64,000 nt of DNA from Micromonospora pallida (GTDB lineage Bacteria > Actinomycetota > Actinomycetes > Mycobacteriales > Micromonosporaceae). Below, in pieces: positions 17,512-29,422 of this stretch. The position numbers and the translations under genes were made by a program. Location of the stretch: positions 124,001-188,000 of the forward strand of contig NZ_FMHW01000002.1 in assembly GCF_900090325.1 (NCBI RefSeq), given 5' to 3'. The stretch's first letter is position 1. Each line of letters begins with the position of its first letter. Under the pieces are notes generated by a model, which had not been told where the DNA came from, did not search any database, and saw nothing but the letters and a program-made list of their open reading frames with translations.

Positions 17512-17665
17512 AGGACTCTAGATCCCTTAGGTGGCGGCGCGCTACGGGTCGTTGACGCTTCGTCAAGGGATTTCGGCGTGTCTTTTCCAAACACGTCCCT
17601 TTCTGTCCGTTTTGACGCATAGAGTGCGGAATATCGCGGATGTCCTCAGTGGGGGAAAGACAGAG

Positions 17666-18115
17666 ATGATCCTCGTGGAACGCAGTGCGCACGTGGCGGC
17701 GCCGGTGGAAGCGGTCTGGGACGTGGTGCAGCGGGCTGAGCAGTTGCCAGCCTGGCTGGCCGGCGTACGGGCGGCCGAGGTGCTCTCGGGAGAGGGCTAC
17801 GGTCGGCGGCAACTGGTCCAGGCCGGGCGCGGCGCGGCGCACGAGGCGGAGGTGATCGCCTTCCAGGAACCCAACCTCATCGGTTGGCGGGAGCGTGCCA
17901 AGGGGGCCGGTGCCCGGGCGGAGGCGCGCACCGAGATCTACGTCCAACTCACCGCTGACGAGGAGGAGGAGGGCGGCACCGTCGTCCGCCTCATCGTCGT
18001 TCGCTGGCCGGCCGGTCCGGTCAAGGCGGCCCTGCTCCGGCTCGGCCTGCGTCGGGTCGGCGCCGACCTGGAGGACTCGCTCGCCCGGCTGACCGACCTG
18101 GCCGCCGTCGGCTGA
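17666..18115 (+). CDS. SRPBCC-family (START/polyketide-cyclase-like) protein
   Basis: A 149-residue soluble protein of the SRPBCC helix-grip fold, which binds hydrophobic ligands. The opening strand VERSAHVAAPVEAVWDVVQR is the typical start of this superfamily, and the C-terminal helix (DLEDSLARLTDL) closes the cavity. An acidic insertion DEEEEGG sits near residue 102. The ATG at 17666 follows GGGGGAAAGACAG and fits the domain start; the longer frame upstream adds unrelated sequence. The ligand is unknown. It is divergent from the beta-glucosidase and followed by two hairpins. Confidence 0.8.
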   Translation: MILVERSAHVAAPVEAVWDVVQRAEQLPAWLAGVRAAEVLSGEGYGRRQLVQAGRGAAHEAEVIAFQEPNLIGWRERAKGAGARAEARTEIYVQLTADEEEEGGTVVRLIVVRWPAGPVKAALLRLGLRRVGADLEDSLARLTDLAAVG

Positions 18116-18150
18116 ATCGGGTCGCGAGCCCGGCGTCACCCGCGACGGGC

Positions 18151-18189
18151 GGTGGCCCGCAGGTTCCCGCCAGGGACCTGCGAGCCACC
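18151..18189 (+). terminator. Hairpin after the SRPBCC gene
   Basis: GGTGGC (18151) pairs with GCCACC (18184), and inside it GCAGGTTCCC with GGGACCTGC, giving a long interrupted stem 36 bases after the stop. Confidence 0.55.
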
Positions 18190-18256
18190 GCCACAGTCCG
18201 GACGACGGCACGAGGCCGGAGCAGCCCAAGACTTCGGCACAGCTTCTCCGGACACG

Positions 18257-18290
18257 ACGAGGGCCCGGCGCGACCGCGCCGGGCCCTCGT
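18257..18290. terminator. Strong 15-bp hairpin at the end of aceE
   Basis: A perfect 15-bp stem (18257-18271 with 18276-18290) and a 4-base GACC loop, 11 bases beyond the aceE stop on the minus strand. This is the clearest terminator in the window and can also stop plus-strand transcription. Confidence 0.9.
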
Positions 18291-18301
18291 GTATCGCTGG
18301 A

Positions 18302-21052
<2,751 letters not shown>

Positions 21053-21328
21053 AGGCGTTCCCTCGATTGTGTGTGGGATAGGTCTCTAGCGTCATCCTGC
21101 CCTCTGGTGGCACCCCGCGTCACGTCTCCCTCCCCCAGACGCGACGCTCAACACAGGTACTGACCAGTAACTTTCGACCAGGTTACGACCGGTGTCCCAG
21201 CGCGTCCGGACCTTCCCTGCCCGCGTCCGGGCCGCCCGCCCGGTTCACCGTCCGTACGCGGACCGCAGCCGCCGCGACGGGTCGGCGCCGGGCACGTCGA
21301 CTGGTCCGTCGCCCCTACGCTGCCGCAC

Positions 21329-21835
21329 ATGATGATCCGGCGCGTCCTGGGTGGCGCCCTCGTCCTGGCCGGCGGGCTCATCCTGCTGCTGGCGGTCCTC
21401 GGCCTGCTCGCCGGCAACGGGGCCCTGGCGCCCTTCGCGCTGCTCGGGCTGGTGCTGTCCGCGGCGGGCTTCCGGCTGCTGACCGGTCCCCGTCACGCCC
21501 GGTCCGGTGCCCGCCGGCCGCGCGGTGGGGACGCGGTGGCTGCCCACCACGCGTACGCCGCCCCAGCCCCGGACGCCGGATGGTACGGCCCGGCCGGGAC
21601 CGACGTCGGTCACCATCACCGGGGCTCCTCCGGCGGACACCCAGGTGGCTCCGACGGCAGCTACCAGGGCGGCTCGGACCCTGGCCACCAGCGTGGTTCC
21701 GACAGTGGCTATCAGGGCGGCTCAGATCCTGGCCAGCAGGGCGGCTTCGACAGCGGCTCCTCGGGCGGTGGCTGGTCGGGCGGAAGCGACAGCGGCGGTT
21801 GGTCCAGCGGCGGCGACAGCGGCAGCAGCTACTGA
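21329..21835 (+). CDS. Small membrane protein with Gly/Ser/Asp repeat tail
   Basis: A 168-residue protein of unknown function. Two hydrophobic segments (about residues 7-27 and 33-50) form a hairpin membrane anchor, followed by a basic stretch and a C-terminal tail of about 75 residues made of degenerate repeats around GGSDxGxQ and GSDSGYQGG, ending in Ser/Gly/Trp-rich sequence. Such tails are intrinsically disordered. Tandem ATG codons at 21329 and 21332 are equivalent starts. It lies head-to-head with aceE, 276 bases away. The coding direction is supported by the membrane segments and G/C third positions. Confidence 0.7.
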   Translation: MMIRRVLGGALVLAGGLILLLAVLGLLAGNGALAPFALLGLVLSAAGFRLLTGPRHARSGARRPRGGDAVAAHHAYAAPAPDAGWYGPAGTDVGHHHRGSSGGHPGGSDGSYQGGSDPGHQRGSDSGYQGGSDPGQQGGFDSGSSGGGWSGGSDSGGWSSGGDSGSSY

Positions 21836-21946
21836 CGCCACCGATCCGCCACCGCCCGCCGCGGCGCCCCAACCAGCCACCGCCCCCGTCCGCCACGAAC
21901 CCCGCCACGGCCGCGTGGCGAGACGGCCTGCGGCAGAATGCGGCGT

Positions 21947-22351
21947 ATGCGCAGTGAGGTGATCACCGTCCAGACCGGTTCCCGGCCGACCGTCCGGGAC
22001 ATCACCGCCGAGGCCGAGCGGTTCGTCTCCGATCAGGGCGACGGCCTGCTGCACGTCTTCGTGCCGCATGCCACCGCCGGACTGGCGATCATCGAGACCG
22101 GCTCGGGTTCCGACGACGACCTGCTCACCGCGCTCGACGAACTGTTACCCACCGACGACCGATGGCGGCACCGGCACGGGTCGCCCGGCCACGGCCGGGA
22201 CCACGTGCTCCCCGCGTTCGTCCCGCCGTACGCGACCGTGCCGGTACTGGGCGGTCGGCTCGCCCTCGGCACCTGGCAGTCGATCTGCCTGGTCGACACC
22301 AACGGCGACAACCCCACCCGCCAGGTCCGACTCTCCTTCCTCCCCGCCTGA
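21947..22351 (+). CDS. YjbQ / UPF0047 family protein
   Basis: A 134-residue protein of the YjbQ family, trimeric beta proteins for which a weak thiamine-phosphate-synthase side activity is known but the physiological role is not settled. The family motifs are HATAGLAIIETGSGSDDDLL, the His-rich HRHGSPGHGRDHVLP and the LGTWQSICLVDTNGDNPTRQV C-terminal block, which form a metal/phosphate pocket. Two in-frame ATGs exist (21938 and 21947); the second gives the usual MRSEVITVQTG start. Confidence 0.85.
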   Translation: MRSEVITVQTGSRPTVRDITAEAERFVSDQGDGLLHVFVPHATAGLAIIETGSGSDDDLLTALDELLPTDDRWRHRHGSPGHGRDHVLPAFVPPYATVPVLGGRLALGTWQSICLVDTNGDNPTRQVRLSFLPA

Positions 22352-22458
22352 CAGCGCCCCCGCTTACGCGGGCCGATCCGCCCGAGAGACGACGGCAGCC
22401 GGCAGCGGCATCCGACGGTGGGCGGCGGGTGGTGCGGGGCGGGACTACCCTCGCGGCG

Positions 22459-24117
22459 GTGAACGCAGAGAACGTCGACGCACCCATCGTCGCGGTAACC
22501 GTCTACGCCGACCGGGCCCGGGTGACCCGGTGCGGCACCGTCCCGCTGGTCGCCGGTGAACACCGGCTGCGGATCGGGCCGCTCCCGCTCGGCCTGCGCC
22601 GCGACTCGTTGCGGGTCGGCGGTCGAGGGCCGGCCACGGTGCTCGGAGTCGACCTGGTGACTTCGCGCCAGCCGCACAGCACCGACGAGCAGGCCCGCGA
22701 ACTGGAGCAGCGCCGCCGGGCGCTCGCCGACGAACTGGCCACGCTGGACGACGCGGACGCCGTCGAGGCGCAGCGCGCCGAGTTCCTCACCCTGCTCGCC
22801 CAGCGCGCCGGTGGGACGTACGCCCGGGCGCTGGCCGCCGGCGACGCCGCGCCGGCTGACGTGGCCGCCTTCGCCGACTCGGTCGCCGGGCAGCTCGCGG
22901 CCGGTCACGACCGGAAGCGGGAGCTGGCCCGGCGGCGGACCGACCTGACGGAGTCGCTCGCCGCCGTCGACCGACAGCTCCAGGCGGTGCGCGGCAAGCG
23001 GGCCCCGGACCGGCTGTTCGCCGAGGTGACCGTCCTGGTCACCGCCGAGGCCGCCACCCCCGCCCCGACCGCCGAGGCCGCCACCCCCGCCCCGACCGCC
23101 GACCCGGCTGCCACCGCGCCCGCCGTCGAGCTGGAGCTGGAGCTGACGTACGTGGTGGACGGCGCCCGCTGGCAGCCCTCGTACGACCTGCGGCTGGTCG
23201 ACGAGGTCGTGACGCTGACCTGGTTCGGGCTGGTCAGCCAGGAGACCGGCGAGGACTGGCCGGAGTGCCGGTTGGAACTCTCCACCGCCCGGCCGGCGGT
23301 GACGGCGACGGTGCCCGAGCTGTCGCCCTGGTATCTGGACCGCGTCCGGCCGCTGCCCCCGCCCATGCCGATGCCGGCACCCGGCGGCGCGGTCCCGATG
23401 GCCGCCGCCCCGGCCGCGTACGGTGCGGCGGCGCCCGCCCGCGCCCGTGGCGCCCGACCCGTCCTGGTGCAGGAGAGCGTCGCCGAGGTGGAGCAGGGGC
23501 TCGCCGCCGCGACGTACCGGCCGGCCCGACCGGTCGCCGTACCGGCCGACGGCACCGCGCACCGCGCGACGGTCGCGGTGCTGGACCTGCCGGCGAGCCT
23601 GGACCACGTGACCGCGCCGGTCCGCGAGCCGGTGGCCCACCTCCGCGCCACCGTGCGCAACACCTCCACGCACACCCTCCTGCCCGGCCCGGCGGCGATC
23701 TTCCACGGCGCCGACTTCGTCGGCAGCACCCGGTTGCGGGCCTGGGCGCCGGGGGAGGAGACGGAGTTGGCGCTCGGCCTGGACGACCGGGTACGGGTGG
23801 AACGGAAGCTGACCCGACGCAGCGACACCCGCGCCACGCTGGGCTCGACGCGGCGACGGGACGTGGAGTACGTGGTCACCGTCGCCAACCACACCCCCCG
23901 GGTGACGACGGTGACCGTGCTGGACCAACTGCCCGTCTCCCGCGACGAGGGGGTGGTGGTACGCGAGTCGCGGCTCGACCCGACCCCGGACGAGCGTACG
24001 GAGCTGGGTGAGCTGACCTGGCGGCTGCGGCTCGCACCCGGCGGGACCGGTGAGGTCGCCCTGGGCTTCCGGGTGGAAATGGCCAAGGGGGTCGACCTCG
24101 CCGGCTGGCGCGACTGA
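22459..24117 (+). CDS. DUF4139 domain protein (mucoidy-inhibitor A-like)
   Basis: A 552-residue protein with an N-terminal DUF4140-like domain ([14 protein letters not shown]...) , a central coiled-coil (about residues 75-180, [20 protein letters not shown] onward) and a C-terminal DUF4139 domain of beta-rich repeats (about 220-550). No signal peptide or membrane segment is seen. The function of this family is not established. The frame stays open upstream, but GTG 22459 precedes the conserved start; its ribosome site is weak. A Pro/Met-rich linker sits near residue 305, and a 27-base direct duplication lies at 23044-23097. It is followed by a hairpin terminator. Confidence 0.82.
   Translation: MNAENVDAPIVAVTVYADRARVTRCGTVPLVAGEHRLRIGPLPLGLRRDSLRVGGRGPATVLGVDLVTSRQPHSTDEQARELEQRRRALADELATLDDADAVEAQRAEFLTLLAQRAGGTYARALAAGDAAPADVAAFADSVAGQLAAGHDRKRELARRRTDLTESLAAVDRQLQAVRGKRAPDRLFAEVTVLVTAEAATPAPTAEAATPAPTADPAATAPAVELELELTYVVDGARWQPSYDLRLVDEVVTLTWFGLVSQETGEDWPECRLELSTARPAVTATVPELSPWYLDRVRPLPPPMPMPAPGGAVPMAAAPAAYGAAAPARARGARPVLVQESVAEVEQGLAAATYRPARPVAVPADGTAHRATVAVLDLPASLDHVTAPVREPVAHLRATVRNTSTHTLLPGPAAIFHGADFVGSTRLRAWAPGEETELALGLDDRVRVERKLTRRSDTRATLGSTRRRDVEYVVTVANHTPRVTTVTVLDQLPVSRDEGVVVRESRLDPTPDERTELGELTWRLRLAPGGTGEVALGFRVEMAKGVDLAGWRD
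23044..23097 (+). repeat. Two exact 27-base direct repeats within the DUF4139 gene
   Basis: Copies 23044-23070 and 23071-23097 are identical and encode two AEAATPAPT units in a linker between the coiled coil and the C-terminal domain. The unit keeps the frame, so it is a likely in-frame expansion. Confidence 0.9.
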
Positions 24118-24135
24118 CCGTCCTCGGGAGCGTTC

Positions 24136-24171
24136 GGCAGGGGCTTCGGGATGGCGACCGGGGCCCCTGCC
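24136..24171 (+). terminator. Hairpin after the DUF4139 gene
   Basis: A perfect 9-bp stem (GGCAGGGGC 24136-24144 with its complement 24163-24171) and an 18-base loop, 18 bases after the stop. Confidence 0.65.
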
Positions 24172-24216
24172 TCGTATTTCGTCCTTCGGGAGAGATGCCG
24201 ATGGATGATTGACCCG

Positions 24217-24222
24217 TAGGAT
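24217..24222 (+). promoter_or_regulatory. Probable -10 box of a leaderless marR-type message
   Basis: TAGGAT ends 7 bases before the ATG at 24230, so transcription would begin at or next to the start codon. No Shine-Dalgarno is present, which fits a leaderless mRNA. A small ATGT-AAG-ACAT palindrome overlaps the start and could be an autoregulatory site. Confidence 0.4.
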
Positions 24223-24229
24223 GTAAGAC

Positions 24230-24712
24230 ATGACTCAGGGCACTGTGACGCCCGCCACCACCGGGGCGGGCGACCGCGCGGGGCTCGCCGGGGACACGGT
24301 GCGCCGGATCATGCACCTCGCCTCCGCGATCCGCCACTACCAGGACGTCGAGATCGCCGAACTCGGACTCACTCCGGCGGTCGCCCGCGCCCTGCACGAA
24401 CTCGACCCCGACCACCCCGTACCCGCCCGGGACCTCGCCGAGCAGCTCCGCTGCGACCGTTCCAACGTGACCGCCCTGGTCGACAAGCTGGAACGGGCCG
24501 GGCTGGTCGAACGTCGGGTCGACCCCGCCGACCGGCGACTGAAGACACTGGTGGTGACCGAGGCGGGCCGCGAGATGCGTACCCGGGTGCACCAGGCGTT
24601 GTCCGACTCCCGACTCCTCGCCGCGCTCGGCGCCGACGAACTGGCCGCGCTGCGCCAGCTCGTCTGGAAGGTCTCCGGCGACTGCTCCCCGGCGGAGTGC
24701 GGCCTCGACTGA
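24230..24712 (+). CDS. MarR-family transcriptional regulator
   Basis: A 160-residue winged-helix protein. The recognition helix region is [20 protein letters not shown] (about 69-88) followed by the wing [20 protein letters not shown], the MarR signature with its DxRxxxxxxT motif. It should act as a dimeric repressor released by small phenolic or related ligands. The next gene in the same direction is the fused E1 dehydrogenase, 150 bases on, which might be its target. Two Cys near the C-terminus (DCSPAEC) could make it redox responsive, but this is speculation. Confidence 0.9.
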   Translation: MTQGTVTPATTGAGDRAGLAGDTVRRIMHLASAIRHYQDVEIAELGLTPAVARALHELDPDHPVPARDLAEQLRCDRSNVTALVDKLERAGLVERRVDPADRRLKTLVVTEAGREMRTRVHQALSDSRLLAALGADELAALRQLVWKVSGDCSPAECGLD

Positions 24713-24862
24713 CGCTGGCCGACCGGCACCGGAGGCGGGCTGCCCCGGCGCTGCCGGGCACCCCTGAACGGGGGGCGAGGGTAGCGGGCCGGGCACGCCC
24801 GGCGGGGCGGTCACTGCCGGTCGGATCCGTGTCCGAGTGGGCAGGGCTGGCCGTCGTCGGTA

Positions 24863-27235
24863 ATGCTGTCGGACGTGACCACCCCGCAAGATCTCGACGA
24901 CCGGTTCCGGGAGAGCCTGGCCGCGCTGGCCGGTGCGGCACAGCGACGGGACCCGGATCAACCCGTCCGGGACGGCGCCACGCTGACCGGGACGCGGGCC
25001 CTGGAACTCTTCGACGCGCAGGTCACCAGCCGACAGCTCGACCTGGCGGCGCGCTGGCTGCGCAGCTTCGGCGAGGGTTTCTACACGATCGGCTCCGCCG
25101 GGCACGAGGGCAACGCCGCCGTGGCCGCCGCGCTCCGGCCGACCGACCCGGCGCTGCTGCACTACCGCTCCGGCGCGTTCTACTGCGTCCGCGCCGCCCA
25201 GGCCGCCGCCGAGGAGACCGGCCCGGACACCCGGCCCGGGGACGACGCCGACGAGTCCACGCCGGACCCGTACGCCGGCGCGATCCGGGACGTGCTGCGC
25301 GGCATGACCGCCTCCGCCGAGGAACCGATCGCCGGGGGCCGGCACAAGGTCTTCGGCCGGGCCGACCTGGCGGTCATCCCCACCACCTCGACCATCGCCT
25401 CCCACCTGCCCCGGGCGGTCGGCATGGGGTTGGCGCTGGAACGGCTGCGCCGGCTCGACGGCATCGGCCGGCGGGTCGGGGGCCGGGCCGGCGGCGGTAC
25501 GGGGACCAGCCGGCCGCCGTGGCCGTCGGACGCGCTGGTGGTCTGCTCCTTCGGTGACGCCTCCGTCAACCACGCCAGCGCCACCGCCGCGCTGAACACC
25601 GCCGGCTGGTGCGACCACACCGGACTGCGGGTCCCCGTCCTGTTCGTCTGCGAGGACAACGGGCTCGGCATCAGCGTCCGCTCCCCGAAGGGCTGGGTCG
25701 AGGCGATGCTGCGCTCCCGACCGGGGATCCGCTACTTCGACGCCGACGGCTGCGACCTGGTCGAGGCGTACGAGGGGGCGGCCGAGGCGGTGGACTGGGT
25801 CCGCCGGCACCGGCGTCCGGCCGTGCTGCACCTGAGCACCGTACGGCTGATGGGGCACGCCGGCGCGGACGCCGAGACCGCGTACCGGGGCACCGCCGAG
25901 ATCGCCGACGACCTGGAGCGGGACCCGGTGCTGTCCACCGCGCGGCTGCTCGTCGCCGCCGGCCTCGCCGACCCCGCCGAACTGGTCGCCCGCTACGACG
26001 AGATCGGCTGGGAGATCCGCAAGACGGCCGAGGAGATCATCGCCGAACCGAAGCTCGCCTCGGCCGCCGACGTCGTCGCCCCGCTCGCGCCCCGCCGGCC
26101 GGTCCGGGTGGCCCGTGCGGTCGCCGACGCCGCCGCCCGGGCCGGCGGTCCGGGGGCCGCCGCCCGGGCCACCGCCTTCGACGGGAAGCTCCCCGAACTG
26201 GCCGGGCCACTCACCCTCGCGCAGAGCATCAACGCCGCGCTCGCCGACGGCCTGCTCGACCACCCCGGGATGGCGGTCTTCGGCGAGGACGTCGCCGCCA
26301 AGGGCGGGGTGTACGGGGTGACCAAGGGGCTGCGCGACCGGTTCGGGGCCTCCCGCGTCTTCGACACGCTGCTCGACGAGACCTCGGTGCTCGGGCTCGG
26401 CTTGGGCGCGGGGACGGCCGGGATGCTGCCGGTGCCCGAGATCCAGTACCTCGCGTACCTGCACAACGCCGAGGATCAGTTGCGCGGCGAGGCCGCCACC
26501 ATGCAGTTCTTCTCTCGGGGGGCGTTCCGCAACCCGATGGTGGTCCGGGTGGCGGGGCTGGCGTACCAGGAGGGGTTCGGCGGGCACTTCCACAACGACA
26601 ACTCGGTGGCCGTACTCCGGGACGTGCCCGGCCTGGTGGTGGCGGTCCCGGCGCGGGCCGACGACGCCGCGCCGATGCTGCGCTCCTGCCTGGCCAGCGC
26701 GGCGGTGGACGGCAGCGTCTGCGTCTTCCTGGAGCCGATCGCGCTCTACCACACCCGGGACCTGTACGACGAGGGCGACGGCGAGTGGCTTGACCCGTAC
26801 CAGGGGCCGGGCGGCTGGGTGGGCGCGCACGTGCCGGTCGGCCGGGCCCGGGTGTACGGCGTCGGATCCGCCGAGGACGTCACCATCATCACGTTCGGTA
26901 ACGGCGTACGGCTATCGCTGCGAGCGGCGGCGCACCTCGCCGCCGAGGGGATCGGCACCCGGGTGGTGGACCTCCGCTGGCTTGCGCCGCTGCCCGTCCC
27001 GGACATCATCCGGGAGGCCTCGGCAACCGGTCGAGTGCTGGTCGTGGACGAGACGAGGCGGTCCGGAGGTGTCGGCGAGGGGGTGATCGCGGCCCTGGTC
27101 GACGCCGGATATGTCGGGTCTGCCCGGAGAGTGGCGGCAGTTGACTCATTCGTACCGTTAGGTCCGGCTGCCCGCCAGGTTCTGGTGTCGGAGGAAGCCA
27201 TTACCCACGGTGCCCGTACGCTGCTGGCGCGGTAA
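24863..27235 (+). CDS. Fused alpha+beta 2-oxo acid dehydrogenase E1
   Basis: A 790-residue single-chain E1. Residues about 1-400 are the alpha domain ([20 protein letters not shown]; ThDP motif GDASVNHA...EDNGLGIS), and about 430-790 the beta domain ([34 protein letters not shown], then a transketolase C-terminal half). The two are separate genes in most branched-chain complexes. It should decarboxylate a branched-chain or other 2-oxo acid for transfer to a lipoyl E2. No E2 or E3 is adjacent, so it must share one encoded elsewhere. A Gly/Ser/Pro-rich insertion lies near residues 205-222. Start could be ATG 24863 or GTG 24875; neither has a strong ribosome site. Confidence 0.88.
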   Translation: MLSDVTTPQDLDDRFRESLAALAGAAQRRDPDQPVRDGATLTGTRALELFDAQVTSRQLDLAARWLRSFGEGFYTIGSAGHEGNAAVAAALRPTDPALLHYRSGAFYCVRAAQAAAEETGPDTRPGDDADESTPDPYAGAIRDVLRGMTASAEEPIAGGRHKVFGRADLAVIPTTSTIASHLPRAVGMGLALERLRRLDGIGRRVGGRAGGGTGTSRPPWPSDALVVCSFGDASVNHASATAALNTAGWCDHTGLRVPVLFVCEDNGLGISVRSPKGWVEAMLRSRPGIRYFDADGCDLVEAYEGAAEAVDWVRRHRRPAVLHLSTVRLMGHAGADAETAYRGTAEIADDLERDPVLSTARLLVAAGLADPAELVARYDEIGWEIRKTAEEIIAEPKLASAADVVAPLAPRRPVRVARAVADAAARAGGPGAAARATAFDGKLPELAGPLTLAQSINAALADGLLDHPGMAVFGEDVAAKGGVYGVTKGLRDRFGASRVFDTLLDETSVLGLGLGAGTAGMLPVPEIQYLAYLHNAEDQLRGEAATMQFFSRGAFRNPMVVRVAGLAYQEGFGGHFHNDNSVAVLRDVPGLVVAVPARADDAAPMLRSCLASAAVDGSVCVFLEPIALYHTRDLYDEGDGEWLDPYQGPGGWVGAHVPVGRARVYGVGSAEDVTIITFGNGVRLSLRAAAHLAAEGIGTRVVDLRWLAPLPVPDIIREASATGRVLVVDETRRSGGVGEGVIAALVDAGYVGSARRVAAVDSFVPLGPAARQVLVSEEAITHGARTLLAR

Positions 27236-27348
27236 ATTCCGATCCACCCGGTGCGCCACTTGCGCCGGAGGGCTGAAGTGTGTGGACTTTGCCTAACGGT
27301 GTCGGAGGCGATGCCGGGAGCAGCGATGAGATGAGGAGGCACGCGACA

Positions 27349-27786
27349 GTGAGCGCGACCGCTGGTCAGGCCGCCGACGGGGTACGCAGCCTGGCGGACC
27401 GGTTCGGGATCGAGCCGGGGATGGTCGTCATGGAGATGGGGTACGACGAGGACGTCGACCACGATCTCCGGGACGCCCTGACCGACCGCTGTGGAGAGCT
27501 GGTCGACGAGGACACCGACGAGGTGGTCGACGCGGTGCTGGTGTGGTACCGGGACGGCGACGGTGACCTCTTCGAGCTGCTCGTCGACGCCCTCGGCCCG
27601 CTGGCCGACAACGGCGTGGTGTGGCTGCTGACGCCCAAGGCCGGGCGGGAGGGGCACGTCGAGCCGAGTGAGGTCGCCGAGTCGGCGCCGACCGCCGGAC
27701 TCCAGCAGACGTCCACCGTCAACGCCGGCCGGGACTGGAGCGGAGCCCGCCTCGTCCTGCGGCGGGGGGCCAAGAGCAAGAAGTGA
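27349..27786 (+). CDS. DUF3052 family protein
   Basis: A 145-residue acidic protein of the actinobacterial DUF3052 family, recognised from RFGIEPGMVVMEMGYDEDVD and the DNGVVWLLTPKAGREGHVEP segment. Its fold resembles methyltransferase-like or sugar-binding regulators in outline, but no function is established. The GTG at 27349 is chosen because GAGGAGG lies 12 bases upstream and the domain starts here; the longer frame adds an unlikely leader. It precedes ahpE by 63 bases. In Streptomyces a DUF3052 gene and ahpE sit beside aceE, whereas here aceE is about 6 kb away on the other strand. Confidence 0.82.
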   Translation: MSATAGQAADGVRSLADRFGIEPGMVVMEMGYDEDVDHDLRDALTDRCGELVDEDTDEVVDAVLVWYRDGDGDLFELLVDALGPLADNGVVWLLTPKAGREGHVEPSEVAESAPTAGLQQTSTVNAGRDWSGARLVLRRGAKSKK

Positions 27787-27849
27787 CGAGCCATCCCCGC
27801 CAGCGGGTGTGGCAGGCTGGTCCCAGCCGTGACTAACCAAGGAGCTTGC

Positions 27850-28317
27850 ATGCCGATCGAGGTTGGCGCCGAGGCGCCGGACTTCGTCCTGAAGGACCAG
27901 AACAACCAGGAGGTGCGTCTCTCGGACTTCCGCGGCAAGCGCACCGTGCTGCTGGTCTTCTACCCGCTCGCCTTCACCGGCATCTGTCAGGGGGAACTCT
28001 GCGAGGTGCGGGACAACCTGAACGAGTACGTCAACGACGACGTCCAGGTCCTCACGGTGAGCGTCGACTCGGTCTACGCGCACAAGATCTGGGCCGAGAA
28101 GGAGGGGTACCAGTTCCCGCTGCTGGCCGACTTCTGGCCGCACGGGGCGGTCGCCCAGTCGTTCGGGGTCTTCAACGAGGTCGCCGGCATCGCCAACCGG
28201 GGCACCTTCGTGATCGACAAGGCCGGCGTGGTCCGGTTCGCCGAGATGAACATGCCCGGCGAGGCCCGTGACCAGCAGGGTTGGCGCAAGGCGCTGGCGG
28301 AGGCCGTGGCCGCCTGA
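27850..28317 (+). CDS. ahpE: AhpE-like peroxiredoxin
   Basis: A 155-residue thiol peroxidase that reduces hydroperoxides. The peroxidatic residue is Cys46 in YPLAFTGICQGELCEV; a second Cys at position 51 may form the resolving disulfide, as AhpE is otherwise a one-Cys type. PIEVGAEAPDFVLKDQNNQE is the standard thioredoxin-fold N-terminus. The ATG at 27850 follows AAGGAG by 6 bases and is preferred over an upstream start. It lies after the DUF3052 gene in the same direction and ahead of tRNA-Val. Confidence 0.93.
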   Translation: MPIEVGAEAPDFVLKDQNNQEVRLSDFRGKRTVLLVFYPLAFTGICQGELCEVRDNLNEYVNDDVQVLTVSVDSVYAHKIWAEKEGYQFPLLADFWPHGAVAQSFGVFNEVAGIANRGTFVIDKAGVVRFAEMNMPGEARDQQGWRKALAEAVAA

Positions 28318-28397
28318 GGTCCCACCCGGCATACGGTTCGACCGGGTCGGTGGCCGGCAGGTAAGCTGCCAGCCACCGGCCTGCCGTACGGTCGTCC

Positions 28398-28469
28398 GGG
28401 CGCGTAGCTCAGTGGGAGAGCACTCGCCTTACAAGCGAGGGGTCGCAGGTTCGAAACCTGCCGCGCCCA
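28398..28469 (+). tRNA. tRNA-Val (UAC anticodon)
   Basis: A 72-base tRNA with complete cloverleaf: acceptor stem GGGCGCG/CGCGCCC, D-arm GCTC...GAGC, anticodon stem CTCGC/GCGAG with loop CTTACAA (anticodon TAC), and T-arm GCAGG-TTCGAAA-CCTGC. The 3' CCA is not encoded. Its 3' end is beside an integrase remnant, so it is a used attachment site. Confidence 0.97.
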
Positions 28470-28490
28470 CACTCTGACCAGCGTCGGAAA

Positions 28491-28516
28491 CGGGCCGCCG
28501 AATGACCGGCGGCCCG
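28491..28516 (+). terminator. Hairpin after tRNA-Val
   Basis: A perfect 10-bp stem (28491-28500 with 28507-28516, CGGGCCGCCG type) and 6-base loop, 21 bases after the tRNA. The same stem sequence recurs at 34.59 and 35.97 kb. Confidence 0.75.
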
Positions 28517-28535
28517 ACCCGTCTCAGTTGTCGTC

Positions 28536-28766
28536 TCAATCGGCCTTCCAGAGCAGCCCGGCGACCTGCCCGGCGATGCCCTCGATGAGCTGAGGTGCCA
28601 GGTGCTGGCACCTCGTCGCCATCGCCATCTGTGACCAACCCATCGCTGCCATGACCGCCCGCATGGGCACGCCGAGCACCAGGAGCATGGTGGCCGCTGT
28701 GTGCCAGGCGTCGTGAAGCCGAGCGTCCCGCAGGTTCGTTTCCCTGAGTAGTGCCTTCCACGCGCC
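28536..28766 (-). pseudogene. Tyrosine recombinase (integrase) C-terminal remnant
   Basis: Read on the minus strand, 28763-28536 gives 75 residues ending AGLLWKAD that match the C-terminal catalytic block of actinobacterial phage-type integrases (LRDARLHDAWHTAATMLLVL, then a RAVMAAMGWSQ-like stretch). It is dead: a stop codon lies directly upstream at 28767-28769, the conserved HDxRH Arg is Trp, and the active-site Tyr of the expected RYQH is Cys (RCQH). The rest of the gene is gone. Its place next to tRNA-Val marks the end of a former integrated element. Confidence 0.8.
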
Positions 28767-28837
28767 TCAACCAGAGGGGCCGGGATCCCGACGGCGTGGC
28801 GGCCGGCACGCGGGCTGCGACTTCGCCTTTTGGGATA

Positions 28838-29422
28838 TCAGCTATTGGTGAAGTCCTCGCCGAGCAGCGCTCGAAGCCGGCTCAGCGCGCGTGCACTTCG
28901 CATCTTGACCACCGAGGCGGACACGTCGAGAATCTCGGCAACGGAGTCGACGCTCTGATCCTCCCAGTGCCGTAGCACCACGATGGCCTGATCGCGGAGA
29001 GGCAGTGTCGCCAGGGCGTTCATCAGCGTGACATGCAGGTCCGTGCTCGGCATCTGTCCGGATACTTCGGGCAGTTGGGCGAGCGCGATTTCAGAGTGGC
29101 TGCGCCGCTTCTTTTGGTCGAAGACGGCGTTTATGAGGACCCGTCTGCTGTACGCCTCAAGATTTGCGGTGCGCCAGATCCTGCCCCAGGAGGCGTACAT
29201 TTTCGTGAGCGTGATCTGTGTCAGGTCCTGGGCGAGGTGCCAGTCCCGGCACATTAGGTACGCCGTGCGTCTCAGTCGGGGTGCAGCAGACGCGACAAAC
29301 GCGGTAAATTCCTCGTCTCGGGCGGCCCGTTCACGGCGGTGCGCGATGCCCCATCGGGCCACCGGACCCGGCGGAGCATCCTCGGATAACACGACGGGCG
29401 CCGCGGTGCGGAGGTTAGTCAC
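28838..29422 (-). CDS. SigE-family ECF RNA polymerase sigma factor
   Basis: A 194-residue ECF sigma factor. Region 2 is DEEFTAFVASAAPRLRRTAY followed by LAQDLTQITLTKMYASWGRI, and region 4 is LPLRDQAIVVLRHWEDQSVD followed by the helix-turn-helix AEILDVSASVVKMRSARALS. It should direct polymerase to stress promoters. The GTG at 29422 overlaps the TGA of the upstream gene (GTGA), so the sigma factor is translated after, and coupled to, the membrane protein encoded first. That neighbour is its likely anti-sigma partner. Base composition is lower in G/C than the flanks. Confidence 0.9.
   Translation of the reverse strand: MTNLRTAAPVVLSEDAPPGPVARWGIAHRRERAARDEEFTAFVASAAPRLRRTAYLMCRDWHLAQDLTQITLTKMYASWGRIWRTANLEAYSRRVLINAVFDQKKRRSHSEIALAQLPEVSGQMPSTDLHVTLMNALATLPLRDQAIVVLRHWEDQSVDSVAEILDVSASVVKMRSARALSRLRALLGEDFTNS

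Noticed and set aside
24713..24862. Possible short gene between MarR and the E1 fusion
   Set aside because: No start with a ribosome site and no protein-like frame was seen; treated as a promoter-containing gap.
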